Shown: piece after piece, positions 1-8,115 of the stretch | Numbering within the stretch: the stretch's first letter is position 1 | How the letters are laid out: every line of letters begins with the position of its first letter | Origin: an uncultured Porphyromonadaceae bacterium | Lineage (GTDB): Bacteria > Bacteroidota > Bacteroidia > Bacteroidales > Muribaculaceae | Length of the DNA stretch: 21,328 nt | Direction: 5' to 3' | Assembly (NCBI GenBank): GCA_902493335.1 | Contig: CABUPJ010000054.1 | Span: 1-21,328 of the forward strand | Made by a program: the position numbers and the translations under genes | Notes under the pieces: model-generated | What the model saw: only the letters and a program-made list of their open reading frames with translations | Told to the model about the DNA's origin: nothing | Database searches by the model: none

Positions 1-39
1 TCCTCCTCGAGGCCGAGATATCAAATTTGTCCTCGTGTC

Positions 40-99
40 GGCGGCTTGCCGCCGTATGGAACTACGGCTGAAGCCGTAGTAGCCAACTCACTGGTTCCA
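40..99. repeat. Cluster of small stem-loops beyond the sus-like operon
   Basis: Three nested or adjacent inverted repeats lie in this gene-free left edge. GGCGGC (40-45) pairs with GCCGCC (48-53). ACTACGGC (61-68) pairs with GCCGTAGT (73-80) around a TGAA loop. TGGAAC (57-62) pairs with GTTCCA (94-99) and would enclose the second hairpin. No open reading frame with family features covers them. They could be a dispersed palindromic repeat, an RNA element, or part of a 3' untranslated region of the operon. The pairings are read directly; a function is not. Confidence 0.4.
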
Positions 100-140
100 A
101 GAGCTGAAGCCCTCGGCCCATGCAGCGCTCGTTCCTCTTG

Positions 141-180
141 CGGAAAATGATGACGGCAGCGCCGTGGGGGCGCTGCCGTC
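141..180 (-). terminator. Rho-independent-like terminator of the sus-like operon
   Basis: A perfect 12-base-pair stem is formed by GACGGCAGCGCC (152-163) and GGCGCTGCCGTC (169-180) with a 5-base loop. On the minus strand it lies about 25 bases after the TAA of the SusF-like gene and is followed by ATCATTTTCC, a modest U-rich run. Position and strength fit the end of the susC-susD-susE-susF message. The short U tract makes termination efficiency uncertain. Confidence 0.65.
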
Positions 181-204
181 TGTCAGAATGATATTGCGTG
201 ATTG

Positions 205-1626
205 TTATTTCTTCTTGCACTCTACTGTGTAGTAGATGTCGCTGAAGTTGACCGTCACGATATATGTGCCGGCTTCGGCGGGAGAGGTGAGGTTGGGCGC
301 GTTGTCCCAGCCGAGTTCGTCGGGGTTGCCGCCGAAGCTCAGATCCCAGCCGTCGTTGCAGCGTATCTTCCACTCTGATGAAGCCTCGGTGAAGGTCACT
401 TCGCCGGTCCAGACGAGGAAGTCTTCAGACGGTGTGAAGTTGACCGAAGCAGCCCAGCCGTTGAATCCGCCGATGGCGCCGACAGTCTTGACGGGTGTCA
501 GAGTATACTTCATGTCGACGAGGTTGACATAAGCCCAGTAGAGGCCGTTCTCGCCGGCGTTGAGGTTGCCTGCGCCGCCGTCGTTGGTGAGTTCGCCTTC
601 AACGCCGGTCGAACCGTAGTTGACGCCGCTCCAGTCGGGGGCAGAGGTGAACTTGAATTCGCCGTCGAGGTGAACCATGCCGCGGTAGCTGATGTAGTCG
701 GTGGTTGTCAGACGCTGAGATTTGAGCTGATCCCAGCCGTTAGAGCCGCCGGGGGTATAGAGCTCCTCGATGGCCAGTGTGATGCTGTAGTCGAGCGTTT
801 CCATGTTGACTGAGACCATGTGGGGGCCATAGAAACCTTCGAGCTGACCGGCCGAGCCTTCGTTCATGACGAGCTTGCCGTTCTGGGCGCTGGTCTCGGC
901 GGGGAAGTAGATAATCGATGTCGAAGATGTCGGCTCCTGGGCAACCGAGATGGTCCATGAGAAGTCGCCGTTGAGGTTGACGAGAGCCTTGAACTCGGGA
1001 TTGTCATAGACGTCGGTGTCGTCGTGCATGAAAGCGACAGTCTCGGTTGTGCCGTCTGTATAGATAATGTTGAAGTTATACTTCTCGGCAACGAAGTAGT
1101 CTGTCGGGTAGGGCAGCACGTTGACCTTGGCGGTGCCGTAGTAGCGGTTTTCACCGCCGAGGCGAATCAGCTCGGTTGCCTTGCCGCTGGTCTTTTTGGC
1201 GCTGACGGCGAAGCGGATGTAGTTGTCCTGAGCCTTGGGATTTTTGCTGATAGTTGTTACATAAGCCTCTTCCCAGGCTGCCGGAGAGACACAGAAGACC
1301 GTGTCGGGCGACACTGTGACGGGGATTTCGGCGTAATTGGCGAAATCTTCGGTCTTACTGAGCTGCATCACGACTGAGTACTCATAGCCGGCGGGCCAGT
1401 TTTTAGCCTCGGGTCGGCAGATCTGCACTTCTTCGCCGGCGTTGTTGAGCTCGCCCAGGTTGATGATGGCCTGAGAAGCGTCAGTGGCGACGAGGGTGAG
1501 GTCGTCAGGCGAGAAGGCTGCGAGCTCGGGGTTTACGACAGGTATACCCTTTGAGTCGTCATTGGCGTCGCAGGCTGCGAGGCCGATGGCGAGAGCTGCT
1601 ATAGGGAGAAAAACAAATTTCTTCAT
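205..1626 (-). CDS. SusF/SusE-like surface glycan-binding lipoprotein
   Basis: This 473-residue protein starts with a lipoprotein signal peptide: a hydrophobic stretch after MKK, then a GLAAC lipobox with the lipidated cysteine at residue 19. DANDD follows, the acidic context typical of Bacteroidetes lipoproteins exported to the cell surface. The C-terminal part holds two small beta-sandwich modules with Gly-Trp motifs, about residues 287-378 (GGSNGWDQ) and 381-472 (IGGFNGWA), like the starch-binding modules of SusE and SusF. Residues 25-170 look like an N-terminal Ig-type domain. It is the last gene of the susC-susD-susE-susF order, 28 bases after the SusE-like gene, with a terminator beyond it. 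By analogy it sits on the outer membrane and holds glycan chains near the SusC/SusD importer. The ligand cannot be read from sequence, and SusF versus SusE naming rests on position only. Confidence 0.8.
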   Translation of the reverse strand: MKKFVFLPIAALAIGLAACDANDDSKGIPVVNPELAAFSPDDLTLVATDASQAIINLGELNNAGEEVQICRPEAKNWPAGYEYSVVMQLSKTEDFANYAEIPVTVSPDTVFCVSPAAWEEAYVTTISKNPKAQDNYIRFAVSAKKTSGKATELIRLGGENRYYGTAKVNVLPYPTDYFVAEKYNFNIIYTDGTTETVAFMHDDTDVYDNPEFKALVNLNGDFSWTISVAQEPTSSTSIIYFPAETSAQNGKLVMNEGSAGQLEGFYGPHMVSVNMETLDYSITLAIEELYTPGGSNGWDQLKSQRLTTTDYISYRGMVHLDGEFKFTSAPDWSGVNYGSTGVEGELTNDGGAGNLNAGENGLYWAYVNLVDMKYTLTPVKTVGAIGGFNGWAASVNFTPSEDFLVWTGEVTFTEASSEWKIRCNDGWDLSFGGNPDELGWDNAPNLTSPAEAGTYIVTVNFSDIYYTVECKKK

Positions 1627-1654
1627 TTTCTTTTGACGTTCTTTTGGTTAAACA

Positions 1655-2899
1655 TTAATTGGCAAGCGTGAATGTCACTTTCATTGTGTTGGCGTCGACG
1701 GTGACCGTCACTTCTTTTTCGCTTACACCTTTGAGAAGGAAGCATCCTTGACCTACAACGGCGTTGGCCTTCTGATCAAGAGAAACTTCAATATTGTCGC
1801 CGTCTTTCTCTGCTGCGGCAAATTGGGCGTCGCCCCATCCGGTAAGTGCTTTGTAGAAGCGGCAATAGAGAGCGTCGTCGGGGAGTACGGGCATTGTGAA
1901 GGTGCCGCTGTAGATGCCGTCGCCGGTCTTGTCGGCCAGACGCCAGTTATCATATGTGGCGGCGCTGGCCTCGCTGGGCTCTGCCCAGCCGGCGTTATTG
2001 CCTACCATATAGATGTAAGAAGCGGGTTTCACAGCGCCCTTTTCCATGTGGACTGTGCCGTTCTTGAGGTTCACGATGATAGTCATCATGCCGCCTTCCC
2101 AGTCGGGGAAGCTGTAGGCGCCTTTGCCTTTGACAATCGTGCCGTCGAATACGCCGTCAGTAAATTGGAATTCAAGAGGATTATCATCAACCTGACAACC
2201 GTATGAATCGTCATCCCAGCCGGTAAGAGCCGTGTAGAAGCGGAACATGGCCTGACCTGCAGCGATGTCGAATGTGCCGATATAGATCTCGCTGCCGATG
2301 TTGTCGTCGGCTTCGAAGAGCTTCCAGTCTTCATAGTGAGCTGCGTTGCCTGCTGTCGGGCCTGCCCAGCCTTCGGGAGCGCCGACGAGATAGATAAAGC
2401 CGGGTTCCTTGATGGTGAAGAAGAAGTCGACGTTAGAAACCTTGACGATGTTCGACGAGATCTGGGTGTCGGGAGTGCCGGCGAGTTCGGCGCTGGCGCG
2501 GAAGAAGATGTCATGGACGTGATTGTTCTCGTAGGGTGCCCATGTGTCGGCGTCGCTGATGCCGAGCAGGTCGAGGATGGCCTGGTTGATATCGAGGTCA
2601 TTCATCACCATTGTGGCGCTGAACGGGTCGGCGACCTTGATGGGAAGCGAGTTGCCGAAGTTCTCGTCGATAGAGATCTCCATGCTGTATGTCGTCTGCA
2701 CGCCTACGCCGTAGTTGGGCTGCGAGCAGGTCACAATCATGCTGTTGCCCTCGGTGAGCTGATAGTATTCGGCTGCGAAGGGCGGTGTGTTGAGTTTGAA
2801 CTCGGTGGGCTTCTGAAGCACCGGGCTTTCATCGCGGCTGCAAGACGACAGACCGCCGAAGACTGCCGCGGCTGCGAGGAATAATGCTATTTTTTTCAT
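1655..2899 (-). CDS. SusE-like surface glycan-binding lipoprotein
   Basis: From the chosen start this is a 414-residue lipoprotein. I preferred the ATG at 2899 because it gives a clean signal peptide (MKKIALFLAAAAVFGG) and LSSC lipobox with cysteine 20. An in-frame ATG at 2932 overlaps the susD stop as ATGA and would add 11 residues that spoil the signal, though it may aid translational coupling. After the cysteine, residues of about 25-130 match the SusE N-terminal domain style (PVLQKPTEFKLN, YSMEISIDENF). Two tandem modules of about 110 residues follow, each with a VGxxxGWA motif, YxxW, and an RFYxALTGW motif; both end in beta strands. These resemble SusE/SusF carbohydrate-binding modules. 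It lies between susD and the SusF-like gene in one transcription unit and probably binds the same glycan. Ligand unknown. Confidence 0.82.
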   Translation of the reverse strand: MKKIALFLAAAAVFGGLSSCSRDESPVLQKPTEFKLNTPPFAAEYYQLTEGNSMIVTCSQPNYGVGVQTTYSMEISIDENFGNSLPIKVADPFSATMVMNDLDINQAILDLLGISDADTWAPYENNHVHDIFFRASAELAGTPDTQISSNIVKVSNVDFFFTIKEPGFIYLVGAPEGWAGPTAGNAAHYEDWKLFEADDNIGSEIYIGTFDIAAGQAMFRFYTALTGWDDDSYGCQVDDNPLEFQFTDGVFDGTIVKGKGAYSFPDWEGGMMTIIVNLKNGTVHMEKGAVKPASYIYMVGNNAGWAEPSEASAATYDNWRLADKTGDGIYSGTFTMPVLPDDALYCRFYKALTGWGDAQFAAAEKDGDNIEVSLDQKANAVVGQGCFLLKGVSEKEVTVTVDANTMKVTFTLAN

Positions 2900-2928
2900 T
2901 GAGATCATGTCTTGTTTGAATGAGTAAA

Positions 2929-4611
2929 TCATTTAGAGTAGCCGGGGTTCTGACGATAGCCCTGGAATGAGATAACCTTCGAGGGAATGGGGAAGAGGTT
3001 GTAGTGCTCAGAGGTCTGGATGCCTGACTGAACGCCGCCCTTCCAGTTCCAGATGTAAGACGCGCCGGCGAATTTGCCGTGGCGCACGAGAGCCGTGCGG
3101 CGGTCGTTCTCGCCGTAGAGCTCGCGGTCGCGTTCGGCGAGGATGTTGTCGGCGTTGAGGTCGGCAGCTGTCCAGTCGTCAAGACCGGCGCGCTCGCGGA
3201 CGTTGTTGACATAGGTGACGGCCTCGCCTACTGAGCCGGCGCCGCCGAGTACGTTGGCCTCAGCTGCGGTCAGATAGATTTCAGCAAGACGGATCATTGT
3301 CCAGTCGGCGTTAGAGAATGCCTGGCTGCTCAGGGGAGCCGATGCGGCTTCGTCGATGCTGCCGTCGGCGTTATAGACGAAGTTGGTATACTTGAGAGGC
3401 GCATAGCCCTTGCCGTAGCCGTCGTTGCCTTCGATGATCTTGTTGTCGATCTCGAAGTCGTCTTTCTTGGTTTTCCAGATGGCGGCGCGTTTGTCGAGAG
3501 CCTCGCCTTCGGGAGTCCAGTCGAACATCTCTGAGAGCTGCTGACGGGCTACCATACATGTCCACTGGGCGTTGAGGTTGCAGTCGCCTACAGACGAGAT
3601 GTTGTCGTAAGAGCCGCAGACCGTGGCGATGTAGAATGTCGAGCCGCCGTAGCTCTGGAGGTTGAAGCCGTCCTGAGGCATCGTCATGATGATCTCGTGG
3701 GCGCGGCTGCCTTCGTAGGTATATTCGTGGTTGTTGGCGCCGAAGAGGGCGAGATAGCTTTCGGCGAGACCTGTGCCGTTGAAGCCCTGGCCCTGGTGGT
3801 AGGCGATGATTTTCTGGCAGATGCTCCAGCACTTGTCATAGGCGGGAGCGATGCCCCATGTGGCGGCGTTGAGATAGAACTTGGCCAGAACGGCGTCAGC
3901 GACTTCTTTGCCTACATAGCCGTAGGTCGGGTCTTTGTAGCTGTCACCCCACTCGGCCGATACGTCCTCGAGGGTCTTGACGACTCTCTCGTAGATTTCG
4001 GCGCGTGTCATCTGGGGAGGTGCCGTGCCGGCGGCGGCGCTTTCGTCGATGTAGCCGCAGTCACCGAAGCAGTCGATGGCATAGAAGTAGCTCAGCGAGC
4101 GGAGCACCTTGGCCTGGCGGATATAGTCCTGAGCCGTTGCCTGGAGGTTTTCGGGCAGCTGGAAGGCGCCGCTCTCGACCGTGCGGATAAACTGGTTGCA
4201 GAGGGCGATCTCGGCGTAGAGGCGCGAGTAAGCCGCATACATGATCTGGTTGTCGGCGGCAAGGTCCATTGTGACGAGCTCATAGTAGCCGGCGTCGTTG
4301 AACTGAAGCCACGAGAAGTTGTCGGTCGTCAGCTCCTGAAGGTTGAAGATCGTGCGGGTATATGTGCCGGCACCTGCGTCGCCGAAGCCGAGGATTGAAC
4401 CGTCGGCGCCGCCGTTGCCGGCGGTGGCGATGCCCTGATAGAGCTCGGCGAGGCAGCGGTCGAGATATTCAGCCGGTTTTTCGCCGAAGATCTCCGATGT
4501 CATCTGGTTGGGATTCTGGACGGGCACATCAAGGTCGCCGGTACAGGCGCTGAATGATACGGCCGAAGCGGCGATGCCGAGTCCGATGAGTATTTTGTTG
4601 ATTGCTTTCAT
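2929..4611 (-). CDS. susD: SusD/RagB-family glycan-binding outer-membrane lipoprotein
   Basis: A 560-residue SusD homologue, close to the usual length. The signal peptide ends at a SFSAC lipobox with cysteine 23, followed by TGDLD. The body has the alpha-helical TPR-like scaffold of SusD proteins, with stretches such as RQAKVLRSLSYFYAIDCFGD (conserved near-N-terminal SusD helix) and VNNVRERAGL near the C-terminus. The ending LFPIPSKVI...RQNPGY is the typical SusD close. SusD caps the SusC barrel and delivers oligosaccharide into it. The gene starts 31 bases after susC ends and its TGA overlaps an ATG in frame with the SusE-like gene. Family assignment is firm; the symbol denotes family, not starch specificity. 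Confidence 0.93.
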   Translation of the reverse strand: MKAINKILIGLGIAASAVSFSACTGDLDVPVQNPNQMTSEIFGEKPAEYLDRCLAELYQGIATAGNGGADGSILGFGDAGAGTYTRTIFNLQELTTDNFSWLQFNDAGYYELVTMDLAADNQIMYAAYSRLYAEIALCNQFIRTVESGAFQLPENLQATAQDYIRQAKVLRSLSYFYAIDCFGDCGYIDESAAAGTAPPQMTRAEIYERVVKTLEDVSAEWGDSYKDPTYGYVGKEVADAVLAKFYLNAATWGIAPAYDKCWSICQKIIAYHQGQGFNGTGLAESYLALFGANNHEYTYEGSRAHEIIMTMPQDGFNLQSYGGSTFYIATVCGSYDNISSVGDCNLNAQWTCMVARQQLSEMFDWTPEGEALDKRAAIWKTKKDDFEIDNKIIEGNDGYGKGYAPLKYTNFVYNADGSIDEAASAPLSSQAFSNADWTMIRLAEIYLTAAEANVLGGAGSVGEAVTYVNNVRERAGLDDWTAADLNADNILAERDRELYGENDRRTALVRHGKFAGASYIWNWKGGVQSGIQTSEHYNLFPIPSKVISFQGYRQNPGYSK

Positions 4612-4642
4612 ATTGATTGTTCAGCTTGTTTTTAACCGGTTA

Positions 4643-7600
4643 TTAGAAATTGGCTACTAAGCCGAGTGAGAAAGTGACGGGACGCGGATAGGCGTTGCTG
4701 TCGATGCCCGAGAATACTTCGGGGTCAAGACCGCGGTACTTGGTGATGACGAAGGGATTCTGGACGGCACCGAACAGACGCAGACGCAGTTTCTCCTTCA
4801 GGAGGCTGTCCCATGTGTAGCCGACGGTGATGTTGTCGCAGCGAAGGAAGCTGGCGTTCTCGACGAAATAGTCCGAGCGCACGAGGTTTGACGTCGAGCT
4901 GGCGTTCATGAAATAGAAGTCGCTGTCGATGACGTTGTTGAGGATGTTGCCCTGACCCTGGAGGTTCGAGAGGTTCATCATGCGGGCGCGCATGCCGTTG
5001 AAGACATAGTTGCCGATCGAGGCGCGCAGAACGAAGCCGAAGTCCCAGTTCTTATAGCGGAAGTTGTTGTTGATGGTCATTGTCACCTTGGGGTCTTTCG
5101 AGCGTTTGATGACGAGGTCCTGGTCGTTGATGCGGCCGTCGCCGTTCTGGTCGACGTAGACACCTTCGAGAGGATTGCCGTCCTTGCCGTAGACCTGTTC
5201 GAAGACATAGAACGAGTTGGCGGGATAGCCTACTTTGTGTACCTGGATCGGGCCGGCGTTCTCAGACGCGGGGTTGCCGCCTGCGTCGAGCTGGAAGGTC
5301 TGGTCTTCCTCCGACGAACCGGTCAGCGAGGTGATCTTGTTCTTGTTCCATGCGACGTTGTAGCCCAGGGTCCATGTGAAATCTTTTGTGACGACGGGAC
5401 GGGCTGTGATGGTGAATTCGAGACCGATGTTGCGCAGTGTGCCGATGTTGCGGGTCATGGTGTTGGTTGTTGTCATACCTGCGGGAACGGGCACTGTTGC
5501 CAGAAGGTCTTTGGTGTTGCGGAGATACCAGTCGACATTCAGGCCGATGCGGTTGTTGAGCCATGCCATGTCGAGACCGGCGCCCCAGGTTGTTGTCTCC
5601 TCCCATTTGAGACTTTCGTCGTATGCGTTGGGGTAGAGCGGGTTGATCCAGGGAGCGGCGATGCCGGCGGGGCTGGGATAGAAGACGTTCTGACCCGAGA
5701 TCGAGTAGACGGGCGTGAAGTTGTTATAGGTTGCGACAGCCTGCTGGCCTGTGACGCCCCAGTTGAGGCGGAGCTTGAATTCGTCCCATGTGCCGGTGTA
5801 GTCTTCGAAGAAGTCCATGTTGTTGATCTTCCATGCGAGACCGAGGGCGGGGAAGAGACCCCAGCGTGTGTCGGGCGAGAAGCGCGATGTGGCATCGTCG
5901 CGGAGGGTGAATGTCAGGAGGTAGGTGTCGTCGAAGGCATAGTTGAGTCGGCCGTAGAACGACATGAGCATCAGTTTGTTCTTGTCGTGGTAGACATAGT
6001 TGCGGGCTTCGTCGGTATCGCCGTAGTTATAGCCGATGTGAGCCTCTGTAGCCGGGTTGTAGTTGACTGCCCATGAGTTGGCGGCTGCGTCGTAGGCTTT
6101 GGTGAAGCCGAGGGTCTGGATGCGGTTCATGTTGTGGTTCATGTAGTCGAAACGCTGCCAGGTGTAGCCGACCATGACGTCGAGGTCTGATTTGATGGCC
6201 TCGAAGTTTTTCTTATAGTTGGCATAGAACTCGAGCATGGTGTTGCGGGCGAGCTGGTAGTTGTAGAATTTTGAGCCTGCGCCGTCATTGTACATCTGTT
6301 TCCATGACTGGGGTGAGTTCTGAAGCACATAGTTGTTGGTCTCGCCCTTGACTACGTCGTATGCGAGGTTGAGGTTGAAGCGGAGTTCTGGGAGGAAGTG
6401 GAGGGCATAGTCGATCTGGAGGTTACCCACAGACGACCATGACTTCTCTGTGTTCTTCACGCCGTTGAGCATTGCGAGCGGGTTGAGCGAACCGTTGGTC
6501 TCGAGGTTGCCGTCGTTGTTGAGCAGCGAGGTGTAGCCGCCGTAGATCGGAGCGCCGATGTTGCCGTCGGTCTTGTAGGCCGTGTAGACGGGGAGGGTCG
6601 GGTTATATGTGAGCGCCGAGTAGATCGAGCCGGTGTCGGCGTTGCGCTGCGAGATATATGTGCCCTTGACGTTGGCCCAGACTTTGAGGAGGCCGCCGAA
6701 GAATTCGGGCGAGAGGTTGAAGCCGACAGTCGTGCGGTCTACGTTAGATGTCTTGAGGATACCGTTGTTGCCTGCGTATGAGACGTTGACACGGTAGGGG
6801 AGGATGCCGGCCGTGCCGCCGATGCCGAGGTTATAGTCCTGTGAAACGGCTGTGCGGTAGATTTCGTCCTGCCAGTCGGTGTTGGCTGTGCCGAGAAGAC
6901 GCTGTGAGTTCTCGGGCGCATAGTCTTTGATGACCTGGGCGAACTGTTTGCCGTCGAGTACATCCCAGCGGCGGCCGGGAGTGGCGACGTGCATGTTGGC
7001 CGAGAAGGTCACCTGGGGACGGCCTTTGGTGCCTTTCTTTGTGGTTATGATGATGACGCCGTTAGATGCGCGCGAACCGTAGATGGCCGTTGCCGAGGCG
7101 TCTTTGAGGATTGTCATCGACTCGATGTTGTCGGGCGAGATCATTGTCATAGGATTGGCTGCGCCGTAGCTGCCGTTCATCGGCATGCCGTCGATGACGA
7201 TAAGGGGGTCGTTCGAGGCGTTGAGCGAGGCGCCGCCGCGGATGCGGATGTTTGCGCCGCCGCCGGGAGCACCGCCGTCAGTCGTGACGACAACGCCCGG
7301 GCTTGCGCCGACGAGGAGGTCGTTGGCCGAAGTGGCAAGACCGGCTTCGATTTCGTCGGGCTTGACAACGGCGATTGAGCCGGTGGCATCAGATTTCTTT
7401 ACTGTACCGTAACCGACGACAACGACTTCGCTGAGAAGCTCGCTGTTGCTCTTGAGGGTTACGTCGATGTGCGTGCGGCCTTCGACTGCCACTGTCTGTG
7501 ACTCATAACCTACGTATGAGAAGACGAGTGATGCGTCGGCTGCGACTTCGATGCGGTAGTTACCGTCGATATCGGTAGCCGCGCCCACACCGGGAACGCC

Positions 7601-7759
7601 GAGCACTGTCACAGATGCACCGATGGCGGGTTCGCCCTCAGGCTCGTAGACAGTACCGGTGACTGTGATTTTCTGCGCTAAAGCCGGGAATGCGAGGCTG
7701 ATGACCATTGCGATGGCAAGCCAGGCTCTCCGATTCATTTGAAAACAAATGTTCTTCAT
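4643..7759 (-). CDS. susC: SusC/RagA-family TonB-dependent outer-membrane transporter
   Basis: A 1038-residue TonB-linked outer-membrane protein. After a signal peptide ending near FPALAQ (about residue 29), a carboxypeptidase-regulatory-like beta-sandwich spans about 31-107 (GTVYEPEGEPAIGASV, DGNYRIEV). The SusC plug entry motif SEVVVVGYGT and plug domain follow, with RIRGGASLNASNDPLIVIDG, and then the beta barrel ending in an aromatic residue (LVANF). No STN or anti-sigma-interacting extension is present, so direct ECF-sigma signalling through this protein is unlikely. An in-frame ATG at 7738 gives a shorter, equally plausible signal peptide. It is the first gene of the operon and pairs with the adjacent SusD to import oligosaccharides using TonB energy. 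The substrate is not evident. Confidence 0.93.
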   Translation of the reverse strand: MKNICFQMNRRAWLAIAMVISLAFPALAQKITVTGTVYEPEGEPAIGASVTVLGVPGVGAATDIDGNYRIEVAADASLVFSYVGYESQTVAVEGRTHIDVTLKSNSELLSEVVVVGYGTVKKSDATGSIAVVKPDEIEAGLATSANDLLVGASPGVVVTTDGGAPGGGANIRIRGGASLNASNDPLIVIDGMPMNGSYGAANPMTMISPDNIESMTILKDASATAIYGSRASNGVIIITTKKGTKGRPQVTFSANMHVATPGRRWDVLDGKQFAQVIKDYAPENSQRLLGTANTDWQDEIYRTAVSQDYNLGIGGTAGILPYRVNVSYAGNNGILKTSNVDRTTVGFNLSPEFFGGLLKVWANVKGTYISQRNADTGSIYSALTYNPTLPVYTAYKTDGNIGAPIYGGYTSLLNNDGNLETNGSLNPLAMLNGVKNTEKSWSSVGNLQIDYALHFLPELRFNLNLAYDVVKGETNNYVLQNSPQSWKQMYNDGAGSKFYNYQLARNTMLEFYANYKKNFEAIKSDLDVMVGYTWQRFDYMNHNMNRIQTLGFTKAYDAAANSWAVNYNPATEAHIGYNYGDTDEARNYVYHDKNKLMLMSFYGRLNYAFDDTYLLTFTLRDDATSRFSPDTRWGLFPALGLAWKINNMDFFEDYTGTWDEFKLRLNWGVTGQQAVATYNNFTPVYSISGQNVFYPSPAGIAAPWINPLYPNAYDESLKWEETTTWGAGLDMAWLNNRIGLNVDWYLRNTKDLLATVPVPAGMTTTNTMTRNIGTLRNIGLEFTITARPVVTKDFTWTLGYNVAWNKNKITSLTGSSEEDQTFQLDAGGNPASENAGPIQVHKVGYPANSFYVFEQVYGKDGNPLEGVYVDQNGDGRINDQDLVIKRSKDPKVTMTINNNFRYKNWDFGFVLRASIGNYVFNGMRARMMNLSNLQGQGNILNNVIDSDFYFMNASSTSNLVRSDYFVENASFLRCDNITVGYTWDSLLKEKLRLRLFGAVQNPFVITKYRGLDPEVFSGIDSNAYPRPVTFSLGLVANF

Positions 7760-8083
7760 GCAAGAGTTTTTTAAAGTTGAACGTAATTTATTTTAAATAT
7801 GTAATGTTAATATAATCTCTCTTTTCTCTTGGTCTTGTTAAGGCGGCGACAGTTTCTGCCGGCGGCTGACGTGACAGTTGCCGTGCATTAGGGAGTATCT
7901 TCGTTTTGTCTATATACTGTTCGGTATAAAGTTATGATATAATCTCTGTATGTCTGGCTGGGTGTTTGTTTTCACGGCCATTGCCTGTCTGAGGCTTTAA
8001 GATGCGCAAATTAAGGTAAAATTTGGCATAATAAACAAATTTTTGCCTGCAAATCTTTTTTACCCCCCTCTATTTTAACATAA
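7760..8083 (-). promoter_or_regulatory. susC upstream region with candidate promoter and direct repeat
   Basis: This AT-rich stretch has no credible gene. On the minus strand TTAATTTG (8007-8014) resembles the Bacteroidetes -7 element TAnnTTTG, and TTTG (8036-8039) lies 21 bases upstream as a -33 element. That would give a leader of roughly 240 bases before susC. An 11-base direct repeat ATATAATCTCT occurs at 7810-7820 and 7937-7947 and could be a regulator site. A small inverted repeat TATAC/GTATA lies near 7912-7926. All of this is pattern matching; the regulator gene is not in the window. Confidence 0.4.
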
Positions 8084-8115
8084 AAGTGTTAAATTTAACC
8101 CTAAATTTAACACTT
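8084..8115 (-). terminator. AT-rich perfect hairpin over the stop codon of the permease gene
   Basis: Arms AAGTGTTAAATTTA (8084-8097) and TAAATTTAACACTT (8102-8115) are perfectly complementary over 14 base pairs with a four-base loop. The TAA stop of the permease gene (8107-8109) lies inside one arm. It may end transcription of the ABC unit before the sus-like leader, but the stem is unusually AT-rich for a terminator and has only a partial U tract, so a protein-binding palindrome is an alternative. Confidence 0.5.

Noticed and set aside
3697..4398. Plus-strand open frame of 233 codons opposite susD
   Set aside because: A shadow of the susD coding frame with no motif and no promoter.
4612..4642. 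Possible separate promoter between susC and susD
   Set aside because: The 31-base gap is too short and has no TAnnTTTG element; cotranscription is simpler.
5237..6076. Plus-strand open frame of 279 codons opposite susC
   Set aside because: Antisense to the conserved SusC barrel; the translation is rich in Val, Gly and Cys without recognisable domains.
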